A stretch of 64,000 bases of DNA from WHSW01 sp963767475 (GCA_963767475.1 CAVYEI010000002.1:1426001-1490000), one strand, 5' to 3'; positions 7,823 to 16,807 are shown, counted from the stretch's first letter. Program-made: numbers and translations. Notes: generated by a model not told the origin, from the sequence alone.

Positions 7823-8739
7823 AACGCCCCTCGCCAGGATTCCGGGATCGGCTCCAGGTTCATCTCGATCTCCTCGCCCTCGAAGCCGCTCTCGCCGTAG
7901 AACCATTCGTCGAAGCGCTGTCCCTCGGTGATCCGGTTGTACGCGGCCCAGCCGGCGTCGACGTCGCCGGCGTTCCAGGAGCGCTCGCGGCGGCGCAGGT
8001 GGCGGGCCCGGCAGAGGTCGTAGTCGAGGCGGTGCAGGTGGATCAAGCGAAGGTCCGGGTCGAGGTTGATCTGGCCGTCGGTGCGGGCGTGGAAGCCGGG
8101 CCGCCACGACATCTCGACGGTCGCGATCGCCGGCTTGTCGTAGGCGCCGTTGGCAAACCACCAACCCCTCTGGTCGAGGATCGGCCGGCTCGGATCGTAC
8201 GGCGCCTCGACGTCCTTGAGATGGACGATCTCGTAGCCGAGGCAGTTCACCCACTGCTCGTCGAAGCGATCGAGATAGGCGTCGAGCGTGCCCCACTGCG
8301 GCAGCGGCGCGATGATCTCGTCGACGTCGGTGACCACGACCACCTCGTAGCGCTCGAGCAACTCGTGCTGATGGCCCTCGATCGTGCTCACCATCCACTC
8401 GTGGTCGACGGAGCCGTGGGTCACGGGGATGCGCACGAACCCGTCCCCCGCGGTCGACCCGTCGGTGCTCTCGTTGTCGAGCACGTAGATGTCCTCCGGG
8501 GCGAAGAAGCGCGAGTAGTAGCCGAGCCAGATCGGCAGGAAGGCGGCCTCGTTGTGGACCATCGTCACCACCGCGCGCCGGTTCGGGCGCGGGACGGCCC
8601 GCGACTCGTAGCGCTCCCGGCGGGTGTGGCGAAGACCGCCGAAGAACTCCTCGGTCGCGTGTGGCAGGGGCGCCTCGGCGACCGGTCGGCGCGGAAGCCT
8701 CGAGCGCCGGCGAAACGGGTTACGCAGCGCGATCACCAT
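7819..8739 (-). CDS. glycosyltransferase family 2-like protein
   Basis: A 306-residue protein. After a basic N-terminal segment it shows VVTMVHNEAAFLPIWLGYYS and DIYVLDNESTDGST, the pattern of the Glyco_tranf_2_4-type (GT2/GT92-like) domain. The metal-binding motif is VVVTDVDEIIAP. A later GRNAS-like region is not visible. It overlaps the TylF-like gene upstream by 20 bp and the methyltransferase downstream by 4 bp, so all three are probably translated from one message. A role in glycan decoration is inference. Confidence 0.82.
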   Translation of the reverse strand: MVIALRNPFRRRSRLPRRPVAEAPLPHATEEFFGGLRHTRRERYESRAVPRPNRRAVVTMVHNEAAFLPIWLGYYSRFFAPEDIYVLDNESTDGSTAGDGFVRIPVTHGSVDHEWMVSTIEGHQHELLERYEVVVVTDVDEIIAPLPQWGTLDAYLDRFDEQWVNCLGYEIVHLKDVEAPYDPSRPILDQRGWWFANGAYDKPAIATVEMSWRPGFHARTDGQINLDPDLRLIHLHRLDYDLCRARHLRRRERSWNAGDVDAGWAAYNRITEGQRFDEWFYGESGFEGEEIEMNLEPIPESWRGAF

Positions 8740-9541
8740 CCCTGTCGAAGCCCCAGTGGCCGGAGAAGTCCTTGCGGGTGTAGGCGGTGCTGGTCGGGTC
8801 GAGGCCGTCGCGGTAGGGACCGAGGTAGTGGCCGCCGGTCCCGATTCCGGAGCCGGCGCCGATCAGGCCGGGGGGCGTGCGGTCGAAGTTCTCGCGCCAG
8901 TAGCGCTCCGACCAGAACAGGGCGCAGAAATCCGGGAGCACGAACTCGTCGATGAACATGTAGCCGCGCTCGGTCAGATGCGGCCAGAGATTGCGAACGC
9001 AGTCGTCGAGGCTCGCCTGCCAGTCGACGTCGAGGAAGGCGAGCACGATCGGCTCGGAGTGCTCCGGCAGCGTGTCCTCGAACCAGCCCTTGCGAAACGT
9101 GCAGCGCTCGATCGCCCCGTGCTCTCGCACCGCCGCCTGCACCTGCTCGAGCTCACCCCGGAACATCCCGGTCGCGGCGTCGCTGGCGTAGAGGTCGTTG
9201 CCGGTCGGCGGCGGCAGGCCCTCGAACGAGTCATAGGCGATCAGGCGCCGGCCGGTGAGCTCGCAGGCGAGCGACAGGTTCGCGGTCGAGCCGCCGCGAA
9301 AGCAGCCGCACTCGACCACCACGCCCTCGACCTCCGGCGGGATCTCGAGCAGCTTCACCGCGATCGCCAGGTGCGCCTTCCACGAGGTGCCGGTGTGGAC
9401 GTTGCGCGTCGTCCGCCACATCCGCCCGGCGAGCCGCAGGCGTTGCCACCAGCTCAGCCGGTAGCCCGGGTGGATCCGCGCCTCGGAGAAGAGGAAGAAG
9501 ACCGTCACCGGCAGGGTGAGGGTCTCCCACAGCCGGGTCAT
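8720..9541 (-). CDS. TylF/MycF-family O-methyltransferase
   Basis: A 273-residue protein, ATG at 9541. The SAM-binding motif is GVVVECGCFRGGSTANL, followed by RRLIAYDSFEGLPPP, both characteristic of the TylF/macrocin O-methyltransferase family. The metal-binding acidic residues are in IVLAFLDVDWQASLDDCV and GYMFIDEFVLPDF. Family members O-methylate sugars in antibiotics and glycans with Mg2+. It is the first gene of the minus-strand run that continues to 4862. The divergent methyltransferase starts 28 bp away. Confidence 0.88.
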   Translation of the reverse strand: MTRLWETLTLPVTVFFLFSEARIHPGYRLSWWQRLRLAGRMWRTTRNVHTGTSWKAHLAIAVKLLEIPPEVEGVVVECGCFRGGSTANLSLACELTGRRLIAYDSFEGLPPPTGNDLYASDAATGMFRGELEQVQAAVREHGAIERCTFRKGWFEDTLPEHSEPIVLAFLDVDWQASLDDCVRNLWPHLTERGYMFIDEFVLPDFCALFWSERYWRENFDRTPPGLIGAGSGIGTGGHYLGPYRDGLDPTSTAYTRKDFSGHWGFDRDGDRAA

Positions 9542-9569
9542 CGCCGCGAACCCTAGACTGCCGATCCCG

Positions 9570-10541
9570 ATGCCGCTCGTACCCAGGGATGGAGACCACG
9601 ACGAGAACGCCGCCTCGCTCGCCAACGTCTCCGAGCTCGTCTTCGCCTTGCTCGACGCGGTGGCGCCGCGCCACGTGGTCGAGGTCGGGGCATTCCACGG
9701 CAAGGGCACCCGTGACCTGCTCGACTGGGTGCGCGAGCGCGGCGCTCGGGCGACGGCAATCGACCCCGAGCCCGAGCCCGAGCTGGTCGCTCTCGCCGCA
9801 GGCGAGGACGCGCTCGAGCTGCTGATCGAGACCAGCCACGAGGCACTGCCGCGGCTCGCCGACGCCGACGCCGTGATCCTCGACGGCGACCACAACTACT
9901 TCACCCTCAGCCGCGAGCTAGAGATCATCGCCGAGCGCGCTCCCGGGTCCGAGCTTCCGCTGCTGATCCTGCACGACGTCGGCTGGCCGCTGGCGCGGCG
10001 CGATGCCTACTACGTCCCGGAGCGGATCCCCGAGGAGCACCGCCAGCCGCTGGCGCGAGACGTGTACCTCGCCCCCGGCGAGGAGGGCCTGGTCGACGGC
10101 GGCCTGCCGTTCGCCTGCGTCGCCGTGCGCGAGGGCGGCCCGGAGAACGGGATCATGACCGCGCTCGAGGACTTCATCTCGGAGTCCGGCGAGGACCTGT
10201 GCCTGGCCGTGATTCCGGCGTTCTTCGGCGTCGGTGTCGTCTGGCATCCGGATGCGCCGTGGGCCGGCCGGGTGGCCGAGATCCTCGCGCCCTGGGACCG
10301 CAACCCGATCGTCGCCCGCCTGGAGGCGAACAGGATCGTCCACCTGGTCGAGCGCTGGCGGCTCGCCTACGGGATCGCCGACGCGATGCCGCGCTGGCGC
10401 CTGCAGGAACAGCAGGAGGCGCTGCTGCGCACGATGCTGGAGTCGGGTGCCTTCGGCTTGGCCGAGCGGGCCTCGAGGCTGCGTCAGCGAGGGCAGCCCG
10501 CGTTCTCGCGCGAGCAGGTGCGCGAGGCGCTCGGCGAGTAG
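9570..10541 (+). CDS. class I SAM methyltransferase (Methyltransf_24-like)
   Basis: A 323-residue protein; the ATG at 9570 is preferred because homologous sequence begins just after it. Motif I is HVVEVGAFHGKGTRDLL, the SAM ribose acidic residue is in ATAIDPEPE, and motif IV is ADAVILDGDHNYF. The next strand is LPLLILHDVGWPLARRDAYY, where the HDxGW pattern suggests a metal-dependent O-methyltransferase. A helical C-terminal tail of about 90 residues follows. It is divergent from the TylF-like gene and convergent with the second PhyH gene. The substrate is not visible. Confidence 0.8.
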   Translation: MPLVPRDGDHDENAASLANVSELVFALLDAVAPRHVVEVGAFHGKGTRDLLDWVRERGARATAIDPEPEPELVALAAGEDALELLIETSHEALPRLADADAVILDGDHNYFTLSRELEIIAERAPGSELPLLILHDVGWPLARRDAYYVPERIPEEHRQPLARDVYLAPGEEGLVDGGLPFACVAVREGGPENGIMTALEDFISESGEDLCLAVIPAFFGVGVVWHPDAPWAGRVAEILAPWDRNPIVARLEANRIVHLVERWRLAYGIADAMPRWRLQEQQEALLRTMLESGAFGLAERASRLRQRGQPAFSREQVREALGE

Positions 10542-10551
10542 CGCGCCCGGT

Positions 10552-11544
10552 TCAGAACGCGAACGGCGTGTACTCGTCCGGGAACCCGGCCGGGCCGAAG
10601 AACCAGCTCTCCACGGCGTAGCGCGGGTTTGGCATCTCGGGCTCGGACGCGGTGCTGTGCAGGAACAGGTCGTCGAAGATCAGCGCGTCGCCGGGCTCGA
10701 AGATCGGCCGCACGATCCCGCCTTCACCGGCGACCTGCTCGACCATCCGCGGGGCGACCGAGTTGCTGAAGGCGCCGTCGGTGCCCGTCTCCACCAGCTC
10801 CAGCCGCCGGGGCACGATGTCGAGGCCCGGCGCGAGGTCGCCGCAGCGCGAGAGCGAGAGCCAGACGTTGAGCGAGCGAACCTCGCCGAGGAAGGCGCCA
10901 TCCTGGTGCCAGAGGCCGCTGACGGTCGGCTCCGCCTTGCGCAGCGTGCATTTCTGCAGCGAGATCGTCGAGCGCTCGCCGAGGTACTCGGCGATCAACT
11001 CGCGCAGGCCGGCGCGTTCGAAGGCGTCGAGCATCTCGAACATCAGCTTCGGCGAGTCCGCGGCCAGCAACCCACCCGTGTCGGCGATCCACGGCCGCTC
11101 GATCGGCGGCTCGTACGGCGGGTCCGGGACGAACTCCTCGTAGAGGCCGCTCGGCGGCCCGCCCGGCAGCGTGCCCTCGCGGGCCTTGAACGAGGTGTCG
11201 ATCTCGCTCGCGAACGCTTCCGCGCGGTCGCGGTCGAGAAGCCCGCGGACCAGCAGGCAGCCGTGGCTGAGGATCGCCGCCCGCAGCAGGCCGGCGGTGA
11301 GCTCGTCCTGGCGAGCCTCGGGCGGGACGCCGCGATCGCCGAGGCTCGCATGGTCTGGGTCGGCGTGGCGGGGGGCGGCGTCGGGGTCGGCGACGAGGCC
11401 GATCCCGGCTCGATGGCGCAGCCGCAGGATCCGCCGCTCGAGCTCAACGTCGCGCTTGGCGCGGTTGGAGGCGTCGAGACGGTCGACCTCCTCGAGCAGC
11501 TCCCGCGGGCCCGAGAGCGTGTTGCCCCTGCGAAACAGCTTCAC
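10552..11544 (-). CDS. phytanoyl-CoA dioxygenase (PhyH) family oxygenase, copy 2
   Basis: A 330-residue paralogue of the protein at 6136-7131. I choose the GTG at 11544 because the protein then begins MKLFRRGNTL and matches the first copy in length and in its N-terminal coil (ILRLRHRAGIGL). Iron ligands are in LWHQDGAFLGEV and FDDLFLHSTASEP; the C-terminal words ESWFFGPAGFPDEYTP are nearly identical to copy 1. Key regions look about 60% identical by eye. The two copies bracket a block of methyltransferases and a glycosyltransferase, which suggests related substrates. Confidence 0.87.
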   Translation of the reverse strand: MKLFRRGNTLSGPRELLEEVDRLDASNRAKRDVELERRILRLRHRAGIGLVADPDAAPRHADPDHASLGDRGVPPEARQDELTAGLLRAAILSHGCLLVRGLLDRDRAEAFASEIDTSFKAREGTLPGGPPSGLYEEFVPDPPYEPPIERPWIADTGGLLAADSPKLMFEMLDAFERAGLRELIAEYLGERSTISLQKCTLRKAEPTVSGLWHQDGAFLGEVRSLNVWLSLSRCGDLAPGLDIVPRRLELVETGTDGAFSNSVAPRMVEQVAGEGGIVRPIFEPGDALIFDDLFLHSTASEPEMPNPRYAVESWFFGPAGFPDEYTPFAF

Positions 11545-11554
11545 CCTCGGGACC

Positions 11555-12169
11555 TTACTTCCGTGCGCTCGCCTCAGCTCGCGTCGGGCGAGCCGGGGCG
11601 CCGGCCACCGTGACCCCGGCGGGCACATCGGCGACGACGACGGCGTTGGCGCCGATCGTCGCCCCGGCGCCGACGGTGATCGGGCCGATGATCTTCGCCC
11701 CCGTGCCGATCTGGACCCCGGGGCCGATCGTCGGGCCCTGGAACGTGCCGGCGCGCAGGCCGATCGTCACCCAGGGGCCGATGGTCACATCGGAGTGGAC
11801 CTCGACGATGCCGTCGACGACCACCTGGCCGTGAAGGATGTAGACGCCAGGGTGCATCAGCACCGGGTCGCCGATCGCGATCTGGCCGAGGGTGATCGCG
11901 AGCCGATGGGCGATCCGTGGCAGCACCGGTATCCCCAGGGCCTGCATTCTCGCCTTGGCGCGGTAGAGCACCTGGGCCCCGAAACCGTCGCTGACCCAGA
12001 TCAGCCGCAGCACTTGCCCGAGCGCGTCCGCCGTCGAGCGAAAGTCGTGGCGCTCGGCGCGGTAGGCGGCCGTGACCCTGGCGTCGGCGAGGACCGCGGC
12101 GCGAAATCGCGGCTGGCGCGATCCCAGCGTTCTCATCCACTCGCGCGGGTCGCCAGGAGTCGAACTCAT
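11555..12169 (-). CDS. CysE-like hexapeptide-repeat acyltransferase
   Basis: A 204-residue protein. An N-terminal helical part of about 75 residues is followed by a left-handed beta-helix of hexapeptide turns such as IGPWVTIG, IGPGVQIGTGAKIIGPITVG and ATIGANAVVVADVP. It ends VAGAPAR, as serine acetyltransferases and their EPS-type relatives do. The catalytic histidine expected in CysE may be the one in GVYILHGQVVVDG. It could supply O-acetylserine for cysteine synthesis, which fits the sulfur genes nearby, or acetylate a sugar; the sequence does not decide. It lies 10 bp upstream of the PhyH copy 2 start. Confidence 0.78.
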   Translation of the reverse strand: MSSTPGDPREWMRTLGSRQPRFRAAVLADARVTAAYRAERHDFRSTADALGQVLRLIWVSDGFGAQVLYRAKARMQALGIPVLPRIAHRLAITLGQIAIGDPVLMHPGVYILHGQVVVDGIVEVHSDVTIGPWVTIGLRAGTFQGPTIGPGVQIGTGAKIIGPITVGAGATIGANAVVVADVPAGVTVAGAPARPTRAEASARK

Positions 12170-12204
12170 CGGGGCGCCACCCTACCCGGCGCGCGCGGAG
12201 CCGA

Positions 12205-13143
12205 TCAGGCGGCCGCGCCGGCCGGGGTGCGCCGGCCCTTCGCGCGGCTGCGCGAGAACGCCTGCGCGCCGAACAGCACGCCGACCATGACGCTGGCGAC
12301 GCCGATCGCCGGGAGCACGATTCCGGGGGTGTAGTTCTTCGCGATCAGAGTCGTCCCGGAGGCGATCAGGACGACAGCGAGGGCGTAGCGGAGGAACTTC
12401 TGCGGCGCCTTGACCGAGAGGTTGGTGCCGACGATCACGCCCGGGATCGAGCCGACGAGGATCGTCCCGGCGAGCAGGAAGTCGATGTTGCCGCCGATCC
12501 AGTGGGCGATGCCGGCGGCCCAGAGCAGGATCGCGGCGTGGAAGACGTCGGTGCCGACCACCCGCTGCGGGGTCAGCCGGAAGATCGCGATCAGGGCGAT
12601 CGCGATCAGCGTGCCGCTGCCCGCCGAGGTGAGGCCGATCACGAACCCGGTGGTCAGGCCGGTGATCACCGCGGCGATGATGTGGCGGCGGTACATGTGC
12701 ATCGCCGAGCGCTCCTGGATCACCCCGGCCAGGAACAGCGAGCGCAGCAGGGTGGCGACCCCGACCACGACCAGGGTCCCGCCGAGCATCCCCAGCACCA
12801 GCGTGTCGAGGTCGTCGCCATAGCGGTCCTGGAGCAGCTCGATCACCCAGACGCCGGCGAGCGCGGCGGGCACGCTGCCGACCGCCAGCCAGAAGGCCAT
12901 CCCCTTGTGCACGGTGCCGAGCTTCAGGTGCTTGTAGCCGCCGACGGTCTTCGTCACCGCGGCGTAGAAGATGTCCGTGCCGATCGCGGTCACCGGCTGG
13001 ATCCCGAAGATCAGGATCAGCAGCGGGGTCATCAACGAGGCGCCGCCCATGCCGGTGAGGCCCACGAGCAGGCCGATGCCAAACCCGAAGATGATGATCG
13101 TCGGGTCGATTCCGAGACCGAAGATTGTGACGACTGGATCCAT
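12205..13143 (-). CDS. TauE/SafE family sulfite/sulfonate exporter
   Basis: A 312-residue membrane protein with about eight hydrophobic helices in two similar halves. The family signature IGLLVGLTGMGGASLMTPLL appears in the first half and its counterpart GFVIGLTSAGSGTLIAIALI in the second. TauE/SafE proteins move sulfite, sulfoacetate or other organosulfur anions across the membrane. The position next to an Rrf2 regulator and about 4 kb from the sulfate-reduction genes supports a sulfur role, for example release of excess sulfite. The short C-terminal tail is basic. Confidence 0.88.
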   Translation of the reverse strand: MDPVVTIFGLGIDPTIIIFGFGIGLLVGLTGMGGASLMTPLLILIFGIQPVTAIGTDIFYAAVTKTVGGYKHLKLGTVHKGMAFWLAVGSVPAALAGVWVIELLQDRYGDDLDTLVLGMLGGTLVVVGVATLLRSLFLAGVIQERSAMHMYRRHIIAAVITGLTTGFVIGLTSAGSGTLIAIALIAIFRLTPQRVVGTDVFHAAILLWAAGIAHWIGGNIDFLLAGTILVGSIPGVIVGTNLSVKAPQKFLRYALAVVLIASGTTLIAKNYTPGIVLPAIGVASVMVGVLFGAQAFSRSRAKGRRTPAGAAA

Positions 13144-13251
13144 GCGGGCGAGGGGGGAGTGAGACCCGTTTAGGAGTTGTGACCTTTGTGGACCGGCTTG
13201 GTCCCCAATAGCTCGCGTGAGGGTAGCAGCGGGGAGCCGCGGCGCCGCCTT

Positions 13252-13710
13252 TCAGCGCTTCAGCCAGGCCTCGGGGTCGTTGAGGATCGCCTCGATCCGC
13301 CACGGCAGGTCGCCGCCGGCAACCTCTGCGAGGGTTGCGTTCTCGAGCACGGATCTGAGCGCCGCCCGGACCGCGACCCAGACGTCGCGCAGGCGCTCGG
13401 CCGGACCGCCGTAGTGAAGCTCCTCGGGCGCGTTCTCGTGGATGTTGGCGAGCGGCCCCTCGACCGCGCGGATCACGTCGGCGATCGTGATCTCGGCGGG
13501 GTCGCGGGCGAGCCAGTAGCCGCCCTTGGCGCCGCGCCGCGCCTGGATCAGCTGGGCGTGCTTGAGCTCGAGCAGGATGTGTTCCAGAAACTGCAGCGGG
13601 ATCCCCTGAGCCTCAGAGAGGCGCTCGCCCTTGATCGGCTCGCCGTCGTGGTGGGCGGCGAGCTCGAGCGCCGCTCGGACCGCGTAGTCGGCTTTCGCTG
13701 AGATCCGCAC
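13252..13710 (-). CDS. Rrf2-family transcriptional regulator without cysteines
   Basis: A 152-residue Rrf2 protein. The winged helix starts MRISAKADYAVRAALELA and has the recognition part GIPLQFLEHILLELKHAQLI followed by the wing RRGAKGGYWLAR. The protein contains no cysteine at all, so it cannot hold the Fe-S cluster of IscR, NsrR or RirA. In this it resembles CymR, the cysteine-metabolism repressor of Firmicutes. Location beside the TauE gene and the sulfate-assimilation cluster makes control of sulfur genes likely. A candidate operator is the inverted repeat at 21281-21298. It is divergent from the PHP gene with 59 bp between starts. Confidence 0.88.
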   Translation of the reverse strand: MRISAKADYAVRAALELAAHHDGEPIKGERLSEAQGIPLQFLEHILLELKHAQLIQARRGAKGGYWLARDPAEITIADVIRAVEGPLANIHENAPEELHYGGPAERLRDVWVAVRAALRSVLENATLAEVAGGDLPWRIEAILNDPEAWLKR

Positions 13711-13769
13711 CGCCTGATTGTCGCAATTCGAGTCAAGAATGTCTTTGCAGGCGCTAACCTCGTCCGCCG

Positions 13770-14588
13770 ATGATCGACCTGCAGAGCCATTCCACGGTGT
13801 CCGACGGCCAGCTCGAGCCCGGCGACGTCGCCCGCGCCGCGGCCGAGGCCGGGGTCACGGTGATGTCGCTGACCGACCACGACGGTGTCGCCGGGGTCGA
13901 GGAGGCGACCCGTGTCGCCACCGAGCTCGGGATCGAGAACGTCCCGGCGCTCGAGATGTCGTGCGTGCACAAGTACTCCGAGGACCTCCACGTCTGCGGC
14001 TACTGGGTCGACCTGGAGAAGATCGCACCGGCCTGCGCCAAGGCCCAGCAGGAGCGCGTCGACCGCGCCAAGGAGATCATCGCCAACCTCAACGCCCACG
14101 GGGTCGAGGTCAGCTTCGAGCAGGCGGTCGCCAAGGCCGGCGCCGCCGACGCGATCGGCCGCCCCCACATCGCCAAGGCGGCCGGCGCCGGGCCCGACCT
14201 CGGTCCCTTCTTCGAGGAGTACCTGGTCCCGGGCGCGAAGGCCTTCGTCTCACGCAAGTGGCCGACCGCCGAGCAGGCCGTGGACCTGATCCACGAGGCC
14301 GGCGGGGTGGCCGTCGTCGCCCACCCCTACTGGGACGTCCAGGACCCTGAACAGGTGCGGGATCTGGTCGAGAGCCTGGTTCGCGACGTCGGCCTCGACG
14401 GGATCGAGACCTTCTATCCGCCGCACACCGCCGAGCAGACCAAGCACTGCCTCGAGCTCTGCGAGGAGTTCGGCCTCGTGCCGACCGCCTCCTCGGACTT
14501 CCACGGCCCCACCCACAAGACCTTCAGCCGCTGGGGCGCCTACGACACCTACGGCCTCGGCGAGCCGCAGGTGCCCGCAAAGCCCTAG
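13770..14588 (+). CDS. PHP-domain phosphoesterase (RNase AM / nucleoside-bisphosphatase type)
   Basis: A 272-residue PHP protein. Metal ligands are visible: LQSHSTVSDG (HxH near residue 7), SLTDHDGVAG, the glutamate in PALEMSC, VVAHPYW and the C-terminal SSDFHGP. The family includes YciV/RNase AM and a 3',5'-nucleoside bisphosphate phosphatase that removes pAp, the by-product of PAPS use. Given the sulfate-activation genes nearby, pAp removal is an attractive inference, but RNA 5'-end processing is equally compatible. The stop overlaps the convergent cyclase gene by 4 bp. Confidence 0.85.
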   Translation: MIDLQSHSTVSDGQLEPGDVARAAAEAGVTVMSLTDHDGVAGVEEATRVATELGIENVPALEMSCVHKYSEDLHVCGYWVDLEKIAPACAKAQQERVDRAKEIIANLNAHGVEVSFEQAVAKAGAADAIGRPHIAKAAGAGPDLGPFFEEYLVPGAKAFVSRKWPTAEQAVDLIHEAGGVAVVAHPYWDVQDPEQVRDLVESLVRDVGLDGIETFYPPHTAEQTKHCLELCEEFGLVPTASSDFHGPTHKTFSRWGAYDTYGLGEPQVPAKP

Positions 14589-16132
14589 CCCGCCGGCATC
14601 GCCAGGCGCGTCTCGGCGCTGCGTCCGCGCAAGGTCACGGCGCCGTCGAGCTTCCAGTTCCCGGCCTCCTCGGCCGAGGCCTGCTCCAGGATCGCCGCCG
14701 AGGCGAGCAGCCGCTCGGGCTTCTCCTTCGCCAGCTCGGTCAGCCTCGCGGCCTCGTTGACGGGATCGCCGATCACCGTGTACTCGAAGCGACTCTCCGC
14801 GCCGACGTTCCCGGCGACCACCTCGCCCGCCGAGACACCGATCGCGGCCGCCAACCCGTCGACCTCACGCGGCAGGCGATCGGCGAGCTCGCGCGCCGTC
14901 GCCAGCGCCGCCGTGGCCGCGTCGTCGAGCCCCACCGGCGCGCCGAACACCGCCAGCGCCGCGTCTCCCTCGAACTTGTTCACCCAGCCGCCGTGGCGGT
15001 GGACGGTCTCGACCACGACGCCGAAGAACTGGTTCAGCAGCTCGACCACCTCTTCCGGTGGGCGCTTGGTGGCGAGCTCGGTCGAACCGACGACGTCGGT
15101 GAACAGGACCGCCACATCCCGCAGCTCCCCGCCGAGCTCGACCTCGCCCTCGAGCGCCTTGCGGGCGACCTCCTCGCCGACGTGGCGGCCGAACAGGTCC
15201 TGGATCCGCGCGCGCTCGCGCAGGCCGGCGACCATGCGGTTGAAGCCCGCCTGCAGCTGTCCGATCTCGCTGCCGTCGTAGATGATCACCTCGGCGTCGA
15301 GGTCGCCCTCCTCGACCTGCTCCACCTCCTTGCGCAGGGTGATCAGCGGGTCGGCCACCGCCCGCGCGGAGAGCAGGATCGAGTAGAGGCCGACCGCGAT
15401 CGCGACCGCGCCCAGGACGAGCACGGCGATCGCCAGCTCGTCGCGCGAGAAGTCGTCCTCGATCAGAGCCGAGAGCGCGATCAGGCCGAGGCCGACGATC
15501 GGCACCGCGGTGCCGAGACCCCAGGTGAACAGGGCCCGCGTCTTCACGCCGGGGCCGAGGCGCTGCGCGCCGACCCCTGCCGCCAGGGCCCGGGCTGCGA
15601 TCGGGCGCAGCTGGCGCTCGGCGACGAGGTATACGAACACGCAGGTCGTCATCCCTCCGAGGAGGGCGCTGATCGCCACGCGCTGACCGAGCTCGAGCGA
15701 ATAGGTCGCGTTGAGCACGCCGAAGACGACGGTCGCGACGATCCAGATGCAGCCGTGCATGGCGACGATCCTGCGCGGCATGCGCAGCGCCGTTCGCCGC
15801 TCGTCAGGGGTCGGCTCGCGATCCTCCAACAGCCAGGCGCTCAGGCTTCGTAGTCGCTTGCGGCCCACTGCGATTGCAACCGGGGTGCCGATGAGGAAGA
15901 AGATTCCGAGCGCCACCAGGTTGACGACCCGCACCTCGCTCTCGTCGTAGCTGGCGTCGGGCGGGGGTGGCAGCACCCAGACGCCAATCGCGAAGACGAT
16001 CGCCGCGCCGAGGATGTTCGCGGAGACCAGCGAGATGCTCAACCGCAGCTGCGTGCGTCGCGCCAGGTCGGTGCCGGGCTCGTCGGCGCGCGGAAACAGC
16101 CAGGCGAGCGGGTGGCGCCTGGCGTCGGTCAT
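14585..16132 (-). CDS. membrane class III adenylate/guanylate cyclase with HAMP domain
   Basis: A 515-residue protein. About six hydrophobic helices fill residues 25-255, then a HAMP linker (VADPLITLRKEVEQVEEGDL to AGFNRMVAGLRER), then a catalytic domain from about residue 340. Metal aspartates are in VLFTDVVGST and FEGDAALAVF, the adenine-selecting lysine is in VNKFEGDA, and the transition-state Asn/Arg pair is in DPVNEAARL. The architecture matches the Rv1318c/Rv3645 group of mycobacteria. It makes cAMP at the inner face of the membrane; the signal sensed is unknown. It is 9 bp upstream of nothing else in its direction, and convergent with the PHP gene. Confidence 0.9.
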   Translation of the reverse strand: MTDARRHPLAWLFPRADEPGTDLARRTQLRLSISLVSANILGAAIVFAIGVWVLPPPPDASYDESEVRVVNLVALGIFFLIGTPVAIAVGRKRLRSLSAWLLEDREPTPDERRTALRMPRRIVAMHGCIWIVATVVFGVLNATYSLELGQRVAISALLGGMTTCVFVYLVAERQLRPIAARALAAGVGAQRLGPGVKTRALFTWGLGTAVPIVGLGLIALSALIEDDFSRDELAIAVLVLGAVAIAVGLYSILLSARAVADPLITLRKEVEQVEEGDLDAEVIIYDGSEIGQLQAGFNRMVAGLRERARIQDLFGRHVGEEVARKALEGEVELGGELRDVAVLFTDVVGSTELATKRPPEEVVELLNQFFGVVVETVHRHGGWVNKFEGDAALAVFGAPVGLDDAATAALATARELADRLPREVDGLAAAIGVSAGEVVAGNVGAESRFEYTVIGDPVNEAARLTELAKEKPERLLASAAILEQASAEEAGNWKLDGAVTLRGRSAETRLAMPAG

Positions 16133-16141
16133 CGACCGAGC

Positions 16142-16807
16142 CTAGTCCTGGGAGGGGGGAGGCTGCGCCACGTCCTCGGCGGTCACGCCCTTCTTGCGCC
16201 GCAGACGCTCGACCGCCTCCGCGTTACGCCCCGCGGCAACCGGCGGTGCGCCGGCGCGGATCTGCTCCAGCAGCCGCGCGGCGAACTCGCCGTGATCCTC
16301 CCCGAGCCGGTAGTCGCCGCCCGCGGGCGCGAAGAAGCGAACGCTGGCCCGCGGTCGCTTCGGGAATTTCGCGTAGTCGACCGTCCCCGTCACCGAGACA
16401 CAGACGATCCTCGTCTCGGGCACGGCTTCGGCAAGGCGGCCGATACCGCCGCGGCCGCGCATCGTCCGTCCCAACGAGCGCGTGCCCTCCGGAAAGACGC
16501 CGATGCAAACGCCCTCGCGCAGCGCCTCGATTGCCCGGTCGAGCGCCCCCGTGTCGCCTTCCCCGCGCAGGATCGGGATCTGGCCCATCCCGTTGAGGAT
16601 CGGACTGAGGCCGCGGACGTCCCACAGGCCCGCCTTGGCGAGCGCGCGAACCTGGCGCCGCTTGCGGGCGGCGACCCCGACCGCGATCGGATCCATGTTC
16701 GAGTCGTGGTTGCCGGCGATCAGCACCGGGCCCGAGCGCGGCAGCGCCTCGAGGCCCTCGACCTCCATCCGCCCCCACCACGACGCGATCGGCGCGCAGA
16801 GCGCCAT
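16142..16807 (-). CDS. PlsC-like 1-acylglycerol-3-phosphate acyltransferase family protein
   Basis: A 221-residue acyltransferase. The HX4D catalytic motif is AGNHDSNMDPIA and the glycerol-phosphate binding motif is GVFPEGTRS; PILRGEG lies between them. The usual hydrophobic N-terminal helix is short. Family-like sequence (TYRVA) continues upstream of the ATG at 16807 without a canonical start before the APS-kinase stop, so the N terminus may be longer. The C-terminal 30 residues are charged. It acts in phospholipid or glycolipid acylation. It follows the APS kinase gene by 64 bp on the same strand. Confidence 0.82.
   Translation of the reverse strand: MALCAPIASWWGRMEVEGLEALPRSGPVLIAGNHDSNMDPIAVGVAARKRRQVRALAKAGLWDVRGLSPILNGMGQIPILRGEGDTGALDRAIEALREGVCIGVFPEGTRSLGRTMRGRGGIGRLAEAVPETRIVCVSVTGTVDYAKFPKRPRASVRFFAPAGGDYRLGEDHGEFAARLLEQIRAGAPPVAAGRNAEAVERLRRKKGVTAEDVAQPPPSQD

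Noticed and set aside
13191..13205. GGACC-N5-GGTCC as second Rrf2 operator upstream of TauE
   Set aside because: Its arms do not resemble AAATCCC/GGGATTT and 5-base repeats of this sort are frequent in high-GC DNA.
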